64,000 nt of DNA from an uncultured Rhodopila sp. (GTDB lineage Bacteria > Pseudomonadota > Alphaproteobacteria > Acetobacterales > Acetobacteraceae). A program made the translations under genes and the position numbers. Where the stretch lies: contig NZ_CAJATU010000082.1 of assembly GCF_903944925.1 (NCBI RefSeq), positions 1-64,000 on the forward strand, read 5' to 3'. Shown one piece after another: positions 48,360-60,811 of this stretch (position 1 is its first letter; each line of letters opens with the position of its first letter). The notes beneath the pieces were generated by a model. The model saw nothing but the letters and a program-made list of their open reading frames with translations. It did not search any database and had not been told where the DNA came from.

Positions 48360-51300
48360 TCAACGGGCCTCAGGGGGAGCCGCCGGCTCCCCTTGCGCCG
48401 TGGGTGAAGTTGCCGTCGGATCGCACCAGTCCCGTTCGATTTCCTGCGTTAGCTCATGAAGCGCTTGCTCAAGGGCCCTGAACTTTGCGGCTGCGCACTC
48501 CAGCGTTTCAGACACCTCAACCTCACGGGCAAGGGCGGTCGCCCGTTCTGCGCCGAACTGAAGACATAGGCCTTTGATGCTGTGGGAAATGCGTTTGACG
48601 GCGGCCAGGTCGGAACCGCCGAACGCCACACGCATATTGATCAGGCTGTCGTGTGTGTGATTGGCCAACTCGGCGAGCAAATCGGCAAACACTGGCGGCG
48701 GTAGCATGTCCCGGGTTTCCTGTAGGCGGCTGACGTTGATGACGGGAAGCGCCTGGACAGCGACGGATGCCGGAACGGAACATGGCCGCTGCGCAGGATC
48801 GCGCGTCAGCACCGCGTCCACTTCATTCCACTCGATCGGCTTGGTCAGGAAGTCGGTCAGCCCCGCCTGCATGTAAGCCGCGCGGTGCTCGCTGACGGCA
48901 TCGGCGGTCAGCGCGACGATCGGGATATCGCACAGCGGCGGCGATAGCGCCCTGATACGCCGCGTCGCCTCGACGCCATCCATCGTTGGCATCTGCATGT
49001 CCATCAGGATGATATCATAGCCTCCGGCGGACGCCGCTTCGACCGCCTGCCGGCCGTCCCTGACCAGGGTCACCTGATGGCGGCGATGTTCGAGGCCGAG
49101 TTTCACGATCATGCCGTTGATCGTATTGTCTTCAGCGACGAGCACCTTGAGCGGCCTGACGACATGGCTTGCCAACGAATCGGCCAGGAGATCGGCTTCA
49201 ACGCCGGGTTGCACGACGCAGGTGAACCAGAACAACGCACCCTCGCCAGGCTCACCGTGGGCGCCGATATCACCGTCCATCATCGTGATGAGGCGCTTGC
49301 TGATCGCAAGGCCGAGGCCGGTGCCGCCGAACTTGCGGCTCGTGCCGGCATCGGCCTGGGCGAAGGGTTCGAACAGGCGCCCGATATCCCCGCTGGACAG
49401 GCCGATCCCGGTATCTTCGACCTCGAACCGCAGGCGGAGATGATCTGCGGCCTGCTCCTGGCGGAGCCGGATGGCGATCTTGCCATTCGCGGTGAATTTC
49501 ACCGCGTTGCTGACGAGGTTGCCCAATACCTGCCTGATGCGGATCGGGTCGCCGATGACCAGCAGCCGCGTCGTGCCGCCGGTATCGAGAGTGAGATCGC
49601 AGCCATTCTGTTGCGCCACGGGGCCGTACAGGCGAGCCGTTTCCGCGGCAACCGCCACAACATCGAAGCAAACCCGCTCCAGCGTCAGCCGATCGGCTTC
49701 GATCTTTGAATAGTCCAGGATGTCGTTGAGGATGGTCAACAGGGTCTTGGCCGAGGCCTGCATGGTATCGAGATACGAACGCTGGACCGCATCAAGCGCT
49801 GTCAGTGACAGGAAATCCGCCATGCCGATGACGCCCGTAATCGGCGTGCGGATTTCGTGGCTCATCATCGCCAGGAACGAGGATTTGGAGCGGTTGGCCA
49901 CCTCGGCCAGATGACGGGCCTCATTCACCTGGCGTTCCGTCTCCTTGCGTTCGGTCAGATCGAAGAACTGGATCAGCAGGTGAGCCTCGCCGCGCATGCG
50001 TATCGGCAAAATCAGGCAGTCGCACCAGACCTCTTTGCCGGCGAGCGATGTAACGTGGATTTCGGCCTGCTGCCGGCGGTTCGTTGCGAGGCTGTGCAGG
50101 CAACGTTCCAGCAGTCCCGATGTCCGCCAGGACTCGATGTCGCGGAAATTGCGCGACATCAGAACCTCATCCGATCCACCGACGAGGTTGGTGTAGGCTT
50201 TGTTGACCACGATGCATTGGCCTGATTCGAGATAGACACCCATGGCGACGGGGGAGGATTGCAGGATCGTCTCGTTGAACCTCACCAACTCGGCAAGGCT
50301 TTGTCGTTCCAGGGTCAGGTCCGCCGTGCGTTCGTCCACACGCGTGGCCAGCGCCGCCCGCTCGGCGGCGAGGTTCCGCAGCGCCGCGTTCCGCTGCCAG
50401 GCCAAACGGGCGACCAGAACCAGCATCACCGCCAGCATGACGATGATTGCCGCGATGCTCAGGATCACAGGCCGGTACAGGACCCATACGCTCGGGACGC
50501 GGTAGCGGATGATGGCATCCGCGGCAAGCGAGGCGCCGGTCAGGTGCCAGCGCTCCAGTTGGCGCCAATCGTAGCTCGTGCGGAGGTTGCCTTCCGGCGG
50601 CGGCGCGTGCCCGAGGATCAAGGCGCCGATACTGCGGCCAACCAGTTCGTGACTGAGCATGTAACCGCCGACGATACCGCTGCCGAGATGCGATTCCCAT
50701 TGGCTGAACACCGGCACCGACGCCAGTTCAGCCAGACGCGCATCGGCGGCCGGCGGTCGCACGAAGCCGCCGGAGCCATCGTTAAAGATCAGCAGGGAGT
50801 AGATCATCGACCCGGCCGCCAGGGTCGGCGCGAGCGCCAGCACGTCCTTGAACGGCACGGCGGTCAGATCCTCAACCGCTATCGGCCCCGGAAGCGTGGC
50901 CACGCCGCTCCGGAATGCCGCCAGTTCAAGCCGACCGAACGCGCTCCCGCTGTCGCCGGTCAGATAGATCTTCCCGGCACCGGTCAACGCCAGCGCCTCC
51001 TTGACCGACCGGGCGTAGTCAAACCGGGAGACCAGGAACTCCCCGCCGTCGTCGAGCCTTTTCAGCGGGGCGACCCAGTCGGGCACCACGTCCGCATAAA
51101 TCCGTCTCGCGGCGGGAAACACCTCCCGGCTGCGCGCGATGGCGCTGGCGCCCGGCCATGAGACGCCGACGACAAAGTCGAAACGGGTCTGGCCGTATTT
51201 CTCGCGGACCAGGTCGCGCAGCCAAACGTCGGCGTCCGCCGCGTCGAGGCGCGCACCGTCGAGGAACTCGAAGAAGACAGTGCTGCCGCCGGCGCGAAAG

Positions 51301-51647
51301 CCGATGACCGCGTCGAGTCCGTCTTCCATCTCGGTCTGGCTGCGGGCATCCTTGTCGAGCGGCATGACGAACAGGATGTTCAGGGTTCGCTCGGCTCCGG
51401 CGCGTTCCAAAGGTCCGCCGCCCGCTTGCGAGCCATCCGCGGCCCTTGTCTGGGTCCCCACGATACCGGCGCGCGCCTGCCTCAGGACGGCGGTAAAATC
51501 GCGGGCGTGTCCAGCGAGTACGCCGGCGGCGATCAGGCTTGCGACGGCGATGAGCCAGGATACCAGGATCGTCTTGAACCGGCGCGGCTGTTTATCGCCG
51601 AACGGCCCGCCATCGCGATGATGGTCTTCAACGTCCATCGGCTTCAA
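48360..51647 (-). CDS. Hybrid sensor histidine kinase: periplasmic binding-like sensor, PAS, HisKA, HATPase, REC, Hpt
   Basis: FLAMMSHEIRTPITGVIGMADF; GTGLGLAISKRLITMM; LMDMQMPTMDGVEATRRIRAL; SHSIKGLCLQFGAERATALA. Confidence 0.93.
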   Translation of the reverse strand: MKPMDVEDHHRDGGPFGDKQPRRFKTILVSWLIAVASLIAAGVLAGHARDFTAVLRQARAGIVGTQTRAADGSQAGGGPLERAGAERTLNILFVMPLDKDARSQTEMEDGLDAVIGFRAGGSTVFFEFLDGARLDAADADVWLRDLVREKYGQTRFDFVVGVSWPGASAIARSREVFPAARRIYADVVPDWVAPLKRLDDGGEFLVSRFDYARSVKEALALTGAGKIYLTGDSGSAFGRLELAAFRSGVATLPGPIAVEDLTAVPFKDVLALAPTLAAGSMIYSLLIFNDGSGGFVRPPAADARLAELASVPVFSQWESHLGSGIVGGYMLSHELVGRSIGALILGHAPPPEGNLRTSYDWRQLERWHLTGASLAADAIIRYRVPSVWVLYRPVILSIAAIIVMLAVMLVLVARLAWQRNAALRNLAAERAALATRVDERTADLTLERQSLAELVRFNETILQSSPVAMGVYLESGQCIVVNKAYTNLVGGSDEVLMSRNFRDIESWRTSGLLERCLHSLATNRRQQAEIHVTSLAGKEVWCDCLILPIRMRGEAHLLIQFFDLTERKETERQVNEARHLAEVANRSKSSFLAMMSHEIRTPITGVIGMADFLSLTALDAVQRSYLDTMQASAKTLLTILNDILDYSKIEADRLTLERVCFDVVAVAAETARLYGPVAQQNGCDLTLDTGGTTRLLVIGDPIRIRQVLGNLVSNAVKFTANGKIAIRLRQEQAADHLRLRFEVEDTGIGLSSGDIGRLFEPFAQADAGTSRKFGGTGLGLAISKRLITMMDGDIGAHGEPGEGALFWFTCVVQPGVEADLLADSLASHVVRPLKVLVAEDNTINGMIVKLGLEHRRHQVTLVRDGRQAVEAASAGGYDIILMDMQMPTMDGVEATRRIRALSPPLCDIPIVALTADAVSEHRAAYMQAGLTDFLTKPIEWNEVDAVLTRDPAQRPCSVPASVAVQALPVINVSRLQETRDMLPPPVFADLLAELANHTHDSLINMRVAFGGSDLAAVKRISHSIKGLCLQFGAERATALAREVEVSETLECAAAKFRALEQALHELTQEIERDWCDPTATSPTAQGEPAAPPEAR

Positions 51648-51912
51648 AGCTCCGTCCCGGCGTCAACCAACGACCGGCCGGTTCCGGTAGGGGCCTGACT
51701 TCGATCCAGTATCGCCGCCCTTTGCCGCCGGGACGACGACGCAGCCAGCCGTGACCGGAAGCCGGAACGATACTCATACAGTTGGCTTGTCGCAAGAGTT
51801 AGATTCTCATTGCGGCCGGCGGATGTCGGCGGAACCGGCCCGCATCGGGCAACCGTCAGGCAATCCGCGGCACCGCAAGTTGCTTTCCAAAGTAACCGCT
51901 TCGGCCCGGCGT

Positions 51913-51926
51913 TTGATGCAAATCAA
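51913..51926. promoter_or_regulatory. Perfect FNR-type box TTGAT-GCAA-ATCAA
   Basis: Exact match to TTGAT-N4-ATCAA, 83 bp between box and the ATG at 52010. Confidence 0.65.
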
Positions 51927-52009
51927 GGCCGGCCGGCGCAAACCGCCGCAAGACCATGACATCCTGCGATAAAACCGGAGCAATCCCCGGCGGTGGAGCA
52001 AGCAGCCGA

Positions 52010-54307
52010 ATGAAACGCCTCCTGACGCGGCTGTTGCTGGTCATGTCTGTCGCCATGCTGCCGGCGCTGGGCTTCCAGATCTACACCGAACACGAGGCGC
52101 GCCAAACCCGTGCGTTGCTGGTGAGGGACGAAGCACTCAGTCTGGTACGTCTGGTCAGCGGCGAGCAAAACCGCATCATCGAAGGCGCCGAGCAGGTGCT
52201 GACCACCATCACAGGCGCTCCGGCCGTGCAGGACAGCGACACCGAGCGGTGCCACCGCCTGCTCGCCAACCTGGTCGAGCAGTCGCCTCGCTACAACAAC
52301 GCACTCGTCGTGCAACCTGACGGCCATATCCCGTGTGCGGCCCACCTGCTGGACCCCTCGATCAACGGAGCCGATCGGCCGTATTTCCGCGAGGCGCTGC
52401 GAACCGGAGACTTCGTGCTTGGCGAGTATACGATTGGCCGCGGCACGGGACTGCCGACGATTCATATAGCCAAACGGGTCATCGGCACTGACGGCAGGAT
52501 CATCGGCGTCGCCGTCCTCGCGCTCAACATCGGTTGGCTCTCCGACCAGGTCGAGCAGCTCAGCCTGCCGGCGGGAGCGATCGTGACGATCACCGACCGC
52601 AATGGCACCATCCTGGTGCGCCGCCCGGGACAGGCGCGCTTCTCGGGCACGCAGACACCGGGCGATAGCCGCTTCCTCCTCGACGGCAAAGAGATCGGGT
52701 TCGCCGAGATGAAGAGCCTGGATCAGGGCCGCCCGGTGATGGTTGCGTTCGCCCCGCTGGCCGTCGAACCAATAGGCTTGAGCATCCGGGTCGCGCTCGA
52801 CCGGGACATCACCTTCGCCGCCCTGGTCCGGGCCAACTGGATCGGCCCAGCATTGATAATGCTCGGCATCATGCTGGCGCTGGCCACGGCCGCGCTGCTT
52901 GGATCTCGGCTTATCGGCCGCCCCATCGGCCGGCTCATCGGGGCGGCCGAGAGCTGGCGTGGCGGCAATCTCGGGTCCCGCACCGGGCTGGGCGGGGAAC
53001 AGAGCGAATTCGGGCGGCTCGGCACCGCGCTCGATGCGATGGCGGCGGCGCTGGGCGAGCGCGAGGCGGAGCTTCGCCGGCTGAACACGGGTCTGGAGAA
53101 TCGGGTCAGCGAGGAGGTCGCTGCGCGCGAGGCGGCGCAGGCGCGGGCCGCACAGGCCGAACGCATGCAGGCGCTGGGGCAGCTTGCCGGCGGCGTCGCG
53201 CACGATTTCAACAATGTGCTTCAGGCCGTGGAGGGTGCGGCCCTGCTGATCGAACGCGAATCCAAAGGGCAGGAGCGCATCAACCGCCTGGTGCGCCTCG
53301 CGCTGGAAGCCACGGCACGCGGCGCCTCGGTCACTCGCCGGCTGCTCGCGTTCGGCCGCCGCGGCGACCTGCGCGCCGTGGCGATCGATGCCGATGCGCT
53401 GCTCGCCGGGCTGCGGGAACTGCTCGCCCATACGCTGGGCGCGGGGACGGAAGTGTCGGTCGTGGCCGAGCCGGGTCTCCGTCCGATCCTGGCGGACAAG
53501 GGACAGCTTGAAACCGCGCTGGTGAACCTGGCGACGAACGCCCGCGACGCCATGCCGAAGGGTGGCGCGCTGAAGCTGCGGGCCGCGGCCGACATCATCG
53601 AGGCGAACACCCCGGCGCATCCGGCCGGCCTGGCGCCGGGCCGCTATGTCCGGCTGACCGTCGCCGATACCGGATCGGGGATGGATGCCGCCACGCTTCT
53701 GCATGTTGGCGAGCCGTTCTTCACGACCAAGAAAACCGGCGAAGGGACCGGTCTCGGCGTGGCCATGGTGAAAGGCTTCGCGGCGCAGTCCGGCGGCGGG
53801 GTGCGTATCGAAAGCAGCCCGGAGCAGGGCACCGTGGTGTCGCTCTGGCTGCCGCAGGCTGATACCGGCGCTGTCTCGCGCGCGGCCCTGCCGGTGGCAC
53901 CGGAGGCGATCAGTCCGGCGGGAGCGATCCGGTTGCTGCTGGTGGACGATGAGAAGCTGGTGCGGGATGTGCTGGCGGAGCAGTTGGAGGACGAGGGGTT
54001 CAGCACCGTGACCGCCTCGAATGCCGCCGAGGCCCTGGCGCTGCTCGATGCCGGCGAAGCGGTGGATCTGCTGGTGTCGGATTTTTCGATGCCGGGCATG
54101 GATGGGCTTGCCCTGATCCACGCGGCGCAGCGGCGGCGGCCGTGCCTGCCGGCGGTGCTGCTGACCGGGTATTCAGGGGATGGCGTCGCACTGGCGCTGG
54201 GGACGAATGTGAGCGGGAAGATCGTCTTGCTGCGCAAGCCGATCCGGGTTGAGGACCTGGCTGACCGGGTGCATGTGCTGCTGACGGCGGTGGAGAAGGT
54301 GGGGTGA
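52010..54307 (+). CDS. Hybrid sensor histidine kinase with Cache-like sensor, HAMP, HisKA/HATPase and REC
   Basis: ALGQLAGGVAHDFNNVLQAVEGAALLIERES; GTGLGVAMVKGFAAQSGGGVRIES; LLVDDEKLVRDVLAEQLEDEGF...LVSDFSMPGMDGLAL. Confidence 0.93.
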   Translation: MKRLLTRLLLVMSVAMLPALGFQIYTEHEARQTRALLVRDEALSLVRLVSGEQNRIIEGAEQVLTTITGAPAVQDSDTERCHRLLANLVEQSPRYNNALVVQPDGHIPCAAHLLDPSINGADRPYFREALRTGDFVLGEYTIGRGTGLPTIHIAKRVIGTDGRIIGVAVLALNIGWLSDQVEQLSLPAGAIVTITDRNGTILVRRPGQARFSGTQTPGDSRFLLDGKEIGFAEMKSLDQGRPVMVAFAPLAVEPIGLSIRVALDRDITFAALVRANWIGPALIMLGIMLALATAALLGSRLIGRPIGRLIGAAESWRGGNLGSRTGLGGEQSEFGRLGTALDAMAAALGEREAELRRLNTGLENRVSEEVAAREAAQARAAQAERMQALGQLAGGVAHDFNNVLQAVEGAALLIERESKGQERINRLVRLALEATARGASVTRRLLAFGRRGDLRAVAIDADALLAGLRELLAHTLGAGTEVSVVAEPGLRPILADKGQLETALVNLATNARDAMPKGGALKLRAAADIIEANTPAHPAGLAPGRYVRLTVADTGSGMDAATLLHVGEPFFTTKKTGEGTGLGVAMVKGFAAQSGGGVRIESSPEQGTVVSLWLPQADTGAVSRAALPVAPEAISPAGAIRLLLVDDEKLVRDVLAEQLEDEGFSTVTASNAAEALALLDAGEAVDLLVSDFSMPGMDGLALIHAAQRRRPCLPAVLLTGYSGDGVALALGTNVSGKIVLLRKPIRVEDLADRVHVLLTAVEKVG

Positions 54308-54311
54308 TCGC

Positions 54312-54386
54312 TGGCTGGGGCGGGAGGGATCGAACCTCCGAATGACGGAATCAAAATCCGTTGCCTTACCGCTTGGCGACGCCCCA
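54312..54386 (-). tRNA. tRNA-Gln (UUG), CCA encoded
   Basis: RC TGGGGCGTCGCCAAGCGGTAAGGCAACGGATTTTGATTCCGTCATTCGGAGGTTCGAATCCTCCCGCCCCAGCCA; cloverleaf with anticodon TTG. Confidence 0.96.
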
Positions 54387-54435
54387 ATAGGCCAACGTGA
54401 TAGGTCCCCCGGCGGCTCACGTAAAGCCGGAACCG

Positions 54436-55293
54436 CTAGCCGCTGTTAATCCCGCCGCCCCAGACCCACCATCCGGGACGGGCAACCGCCGCAGCAGCCG
54501 CCCGCGCCACCGCCGCATCGGCGTAAAGCCCGAAACAGGTCGCCCCCGATCCGCTCATGCGCGCCAGCAGGCAGCGCGCATCCGCCGCCAGCGCCGCCAG
54601 CGCCTCACCGATGCCCGGCGCCAATCCCAAGGCGGCCGCCTCCAGGTCGTTGCCGGTGGCGTGCAGGCTCGCCGCCAGCGACTTTGCATCCCGCCAGCCG
54701 CCCGCCGGCCAAACCGCGGCAGTCGAGAATCCGCCGTCGCGGGCGCGGAACACAGCCGGAGTCGAAACCGCCACCCCCGGGTTGACCAGCACGATCCCGG
54801 CCTCCGGCAAGCGAGGCGCCGGCGCCAGGATTTCGCCAATTCCGGACATCAGCGCGGGCCTGCTGGAAACGCAGACCGGCACGTCGGCGCCGAGACCGCC
54901 GGCAATCGCCGCCAGCACCCCCTGCCCCGCCCCGATCTCCCAGAACCTGTCCAGCAATCGCAGCGCCGCAGCGGCATCGGCCGAACCACCGCCGATTCCC
55001 GAGGCAACCGGCAGGTTCTTCTCCAGCACCAGCCGCCCGGCTGGCGGCACATCGGCGTGGATCGCCAGTGCCCGCGCCGCGCGCAGCACCAGATTGTCCG
55101 CCTCATTGTCCAGGCCGGCCGCGAACGGTCCCGTCACCGCCAGGGACAGCGTCCCGGCCCGTTCGACTGTGAGCACATCCGCCGCACCGGCGAACACCAC
55201 CAGGCTGTCGAGCAAATGATATCCGTCAGGCCGCCGCCCGACGACATGCAGATGCAGGTTGATCTTCGCGCAGGCGCGTTCGGACAGCATCAC
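54436..55293 (-). CDS. ispE: 4-diphosphocytidyl-2-C-methyl-D-erythritol kinase
   Basis: [58 protein letters not shown]. Confidence 0.96.
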   Translation of the reverse strand: MMLSERACAKINLHLHVVGRRPDGYHLLDSLVVFAGAADVLTVERAGTLSLAVTGPFAAGLDNEADNLVLRAARALAIHADVPPAGRLVLEKNLPVASGIGGGSADAAAALRLLDRFWEIGAGQGVLAAIAGGLGADVPVCVSSRPALMSGIGEILAPAPRLPEAGIVLVNPGVAVSTPAVFRARDGGFSTAAVWPAGGWRDAKSLAASLHATGNDLEAAALGLAPGIGEALAALAADARCLLARMSGSGATCFGLYADAAVARAAAAAVARPGWWVWGGGINSG

Positions 55294-55305
55294 GATGCGC
55301 CGCGG

Positions 55306-56991
55306 CTATTGCCCGCTCAGGACGGGGCCGGGGCGGCCGGTGTTCAGCTTGGCTTCCAGCTTTGCCGCGTCGTCGGGCGGCGGGTTCAGGGTCAACGCCC
55401 GCCGCCATTGATACTGTGCTTCGACTTTGCGGCCGGCGGCCCAGTAGGCGTCGCCGAGATGGCCGTTGATCGTCGAATCCTCGGGTTCCAGCTCAACCGC
55501 CTTTTCCAGCGTTCGCACGGCCTCCTTGGTGTCGCCCTGGCGGTACATTACCCAGCCCAGGCTATCGACGATCGCACCGTCGTTCGGCCGCCGCTCCGCC
55601 GCGCGCTGGATCATGTCGCGCGCCTCATTCAGGTGATGGCCCATGTCGGCGTAGGAATAGCCGAGGTAGTTCAATACAAACGGCTGGTCGGGCGACAGTT
55701 CCAGCGCGCGGTGAAAATCGGCATCCGCCTTCGGCCAGAGATGCGCGCGCTCCTCGGCCACGCCGCGATCGTAGAAAACCACCCAGTCACTCGGCCCCGG
55801 ACTGCCGATGCGCGCAATCGCATGGTCGTAGGCCGCCACCGCGTCCGGAAATCTTTGCTTGATGCGCAGGATATCGCCGCGCTGCTCGTCCGGCAGCGGG
55901 CTATCCGGATAATCCTTCGCCAGGCGCTCCAGATCCCGCATTGCATCGTCCGATCGGCCCAGATTATCGATCAGCGCCGCCCGCTTGAGCTGCACCACCG
56001 GCGCCAGGGGGTCGGTTGCAGGCACATCGTTGAGCATTTTCAGCGCCAGCGCCGGATGCCGATCATTGACCAGCACGTCAGCGGCGAGCAGCCGCGCGGC
56101 GGCGAAATCAGGCCGCAGATCGAGCGCCAGCCGCAGCATCATCAGCGAGAAATCGTTGGCGTCCTGCGACCGCAGGATGGCCGCGAAGGTGAAATAGGAT
56201 TCCGCCACGCCGTCGATCGCCCGCGGCACCGGACGTTTGGTCACAGAGGCGAGCAGCCCGGGCATGGCGATGCCGAGATCCGGCGCGACCGCGGGCAGCG
56301 CGGCGAGAATGCGCTGTGCCTCGGCGGGTTGGCCGGAGCGGGACTGCCAACTGGCCAGCACCTGCGCGAGACGCAGATTCGGCTCATTCATGCCGGCTTC
56401 GGCGATGCGATACAGCGGCGCGGCGGCATCGGGACGATTGCCGGCATCGGCGATCATCGCGGCCTGCAGGGCGAAGATGCCGCGGAAGCGCGGATTATCG
56501 ACGTAGGGACGCAGAGTGGACAGGGCGGAATCGACGCGGCCATCGCCAAGCTGTGCCCAGGCCACCAGCAGCGGCTGGAGCAACTGCGTCATGCCCTCCC
56601 GCGGCAGGTCGCGGAAGCGCTGCTCGGCCGCCTGCCAGCGCCCGGCCTTGATATCGACATCGGCGATGACAAGCTGCCCGATCGGGTTGCCGGGCAGTTG
56701 CCTCGCCAGCTTGACCGCTTCCGGGCGGCCGGCATCGACGCAGGCGACGAACGCCTGGAGAGTGAGTTCCGGATCGCCGGGAGAGTCCGCAACGGCCTTC
56801 AGCAGGTCGTTGGCGGCAGTGGCTGAGTCGCCCTCGGACAGCGCAAAACGCCCGGCCAGGTAGTTGCCGATGACCCCATTGGCGACGGGCGGGGAAGACG
56901 AACCGTCCGAGGAGGGTTCGGATGCCGCGCAAGCCGACAGAAGCGTGAGCGCGAGGAGGACGGACCGCCGGGCGGCGCGGGCATGTTGCAT
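55306..56991 (-). CDS. TPR-repeat lipoprotein
   Basis: LALTLLSACAASE lipobox; multiple TPR units; LNYLGYSYADMGHHLNEARDMIQRAAERRPNDGAIVDSLGWVMYRQGD. Confidence 0.9.
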   Translation of the reverse strand: MQHARAARRSVLLALTLLSACAASEPSSDGSSSPPVANGVIGNYLAGRFALSEGDSATAANDLLKAVADSPGDPELTLQAFVACVDAGRPEAVKLARQLPGNPIGQLVIADVDIKAGRWQAAEQRFRDLPREGMTQLLQPLLVAWAQLGDGRVDSALSTLRPYVDNPRFRGIFALQAAMIADAGNRPDAAAPLYRIAEAGMNEPNLRLAQVLASWQSRSGQPAEAQRILAALPAVAPDLGIAMPGLLASVTKRPVPRAIDGVAESYFTFAAILRSQDANDFSLMMLRLALDLRPDFAAARLLAADVLVNDRHPALALKMLNDVPATDPLAPVVQLKRAALIDNLGRSDDAMRDLERLAKDYPDSPLPDEQRGDILRIKQRFPDAVAAYDHAIARIGSPGPSDWVVFYDRGVAEERAHLWPKADADFHRALELSPDQPFVLNYLGYSYADMGHHLNEARDMIQRAAERRPNDGAIVDSLGWVMYRQGDTKEAVRTLEKAVELEPEDSTINGHLGDAYWAAGRKVEAQYQWRRALTLNPPPDDAAKLEAKLNTGRPGPVLSGQ

Positions 56992-57184
56992 TGTGCCAGT
57001 GTATCAGGCGATTCCGGCGCTGTCATTCATCTTGCGATGACGCCAACAGGGTTGTGCCTGACGGTTACCGAACGCAGCGAAAGTCGCCGCGCAACGGTTC
57101 GGCACTGGCGCGGAAGTGATCCGGCGGCGCAGCGCCCGGCGCTAAGACGTGCCGCTCTCTTTCGACTTCAGGGAATATCCGCGC

Positions 57185-58320
57185 ATGACGGCTGTCACGT
57201 TCACCGACCAGGCGCGGGAGGTTTCCGGCGCGCGCGCGTCGCGCGGCAAGACCCTCTACCACCTGCAGGCGCTGCGCGGACTCGCCGCGTCGCTGGTCGT
57301 GGTATCGCACTGCGCCGACACGCTGGCCGAGCATGGCCTGATGCCGGCTTCCGTCGCCGGCCGGCTGGGCATCTCCGGATATTTCGGCGTCGCCACATTC
57401 TTCCTCATCAGCGGCTTCATCATCTACAAGACGTCGCGGCAAGCGTTCGGCGATCTGCACGGCGCGCGCACGTTCGTGCTGAAGCGGCTGATCCGCATCT
57501 TTCCGGTGTACTGGATCGCCACCGCGCTGTTCGTGGTGCTCAGCCCCCACCGCGCCGGGTTCACCGCCGGCGACATCGTGTCGTCGCTGCTGCTGGTGCC
57601 GCATTGGATCGCCTCCGCCGGGAACATGCATCCGCTTGTCGGCCAGGGCTGGACACTGCAATACGAGATGCTGTTCTACATGATCTTCGCCGCCGGGCTG
57701 TTCTTCACCCGGACCGTCGGCACCGGCCTGATCGTTGCGGCAATGGCCGGGCTTGTGCTGCTCGGTTCGGCAATCATGCCGCTTGCCGACATGACCGAAC
57801 CGGCAACCATCGCCGCCTACTGGACCCGCCCCATCATCTTTCTGTTCGCCGGCGGGATCGGCTTTGGTTTGATTGAGGAACGAATGCCGCGGTCTTTCGC
57901 GGTGCCATACCCGTTCATGCTGATGCTGGCGGTGCTCGGCCTGTGGTTTGCCTACAGCCTGGGCGCGCCGCTATCAGCCTCCGAGCAGATCCGGTTCCCG
58001 ACCGTGCTGGTGATCTGGGCGCTGTGCGGCGTGTGGGTCTTCGCCAGCATCTTCGGACGCAGCGGAGAAGGCGCGTTCGAGACGGCGGCCGAGGTGTTCG
58101 GCGATGCGTCCTACAGCGTCTACCTGTTTCACACCTTCGTCCTGTCGGCCCTGCTGCGGCTGAAGCTGCAGGACGTGAGTCCGCCGCTGTTCGTCGTGGC
58201 CGCGGTGATCGGGGCGAACGTTCTGGGATACGCCATGTACCGGCTGGTGGAGCTGCCGATACTGCGGACGTTCCGGAAAATGCTGTTGCGGGCGCAGGGT
58301 GCCCGCAACAGCGGTTCCGT

Positions 58321-58339
<19 letters not shown>
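57185..58339 (+). CDS. Acyltransferase 3 family (OafA-like) membrane protein
   Basis: LQALRGLAASLVVVSHCAD; GVATFFLISGFIIYKTS; FPVYWIATALF. Confidence 0.92.
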
Positions 58340-59958
<1,619 letters not shown>

Positions 59959-60037
59959 GTGCAACTCCTTGCCTTTGGGCATGTGCTGGTTTCAGGCTTA
60001 TCTGCGCCAGAACGCCGCCCGGGGCAAACCGGTCGCG

Positions 60038-60796
60038 ATGAACGCGCATTTACGCCGGCAAGAGGGAGTGCCGCCCGTGTCCACCACCGCCGCCTTGTTG
60101 CTGGTTGCCCATGGGTCTTCGCGCTTTGCGGACGCGGCGGAGGTGCTGCACCGGCACGCCGCGGCGCTGCGGACGGAGGGGACGTTCAGCCAGGTGGAGG
60201 TCGGGCTGCTGAACGGCGCGCCCTCCGTCGCCGAGTCGCTGGCGCGGATCGATGCGGGCGACGTGCGGGTCGTGCCGTTCTTCATGGAAGCGGGCTATTT
60301 CACCCGGGAAGCGATCCCGCGCGCCCTGGGATCGGATCCGCGTATTCGTCTGTGCCCGCCGGTGGGCACGCATGACGGCATGGCGGGGCTGATCGAGCGC
60401 CAGGCGCTGGCAGCCTGCGAAACCATGGGGGTCGCGTCGCGCGAAACCGCCGTGCTGGTCGCCGGGCATGGTTCGGCCAGCGCGCCGGGCCGGACGCTGG
60501 CGTTGCATGAGCATGGCGCCCGCGTCGGCTGGACCACCCTGTTCGCCCGCGTCGAATCGGCCTGCCTGGAGGAAGCGCCGTTCGTCGCCGAGGCTTTGCG
60601 CGGGTTGCGCCACCACCCGGTCGTGATTATCGGCTTTTTTGCCGGCGGGGGCGGGCATGTGCGTGACGACCTGCCGGCTCTGGTGACAGCGGAGCAGGCG
60701 GCGCGGGGGCAGGACGGCTTTGCCGTCCGTTTCAACGGCTCCGTCACGGACGATCCGGCGATGCTGCAAATCATCCAGGACCAGGCTGCGGTCTAA
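60038..60796 (+). CDS. CbiX/sirohydrochlorin chelatase family protein
   Basis: LLLVAHGSSRFADAAEVLHRHAAAL...VVPFFMEAGYFTREAIPRAL; AVLVAGHGSASAPGR. Confidence 0.85.
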   Translation: MNAHLRRQEGVPPVSTTAALLLVAHGSSRFADAAEVLHRHAAALRTEGTFSQVEVGLLNGAPSVAESLARIDAGDVRVVPFFMEAGYFTREAIPRALGSDPRIRLCPPVGTHDGMAGLIERQALAACETMGVASRETAVLVAGHGSASAPGRTLALHEHGARVGWTTLFARVESACLEEAPFVAEALRGLRHHPVVIIGFFAGGGGHVRDDLPALVTAEQAARGQDGFAVRFNGSVTDDPAMLQIIQDQAAV

Positions 60797-60811
60797 CCGA
60801 TGGGGGGCAGA

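Noticed and set aside
48374-48392. GGGGAGCC-GCC-GGCTCCCC hairpin as a terminator
   Set aside because: It lies inside the last codons of the minus-strand hybrid kinase and has no U-tract, so it may be only coding-sequence structure; not called as a terminator.
51923-54121. 732-aa minus-strand ORF
   Set aside because: Shadow frame antisense to the hybrid histidine kinase; no recognisable domain, Arg/Gln/His-rich.
54397-56826. 809-aa plus-strand ORF
   Set aside because: Antisense to ispE and the TPR lipoprotein, both with strong family motifs; Arg/Gln/His-rich low-complexity translation typical of a GC-rich shadow frame. It also overlaps nothing recognisable.
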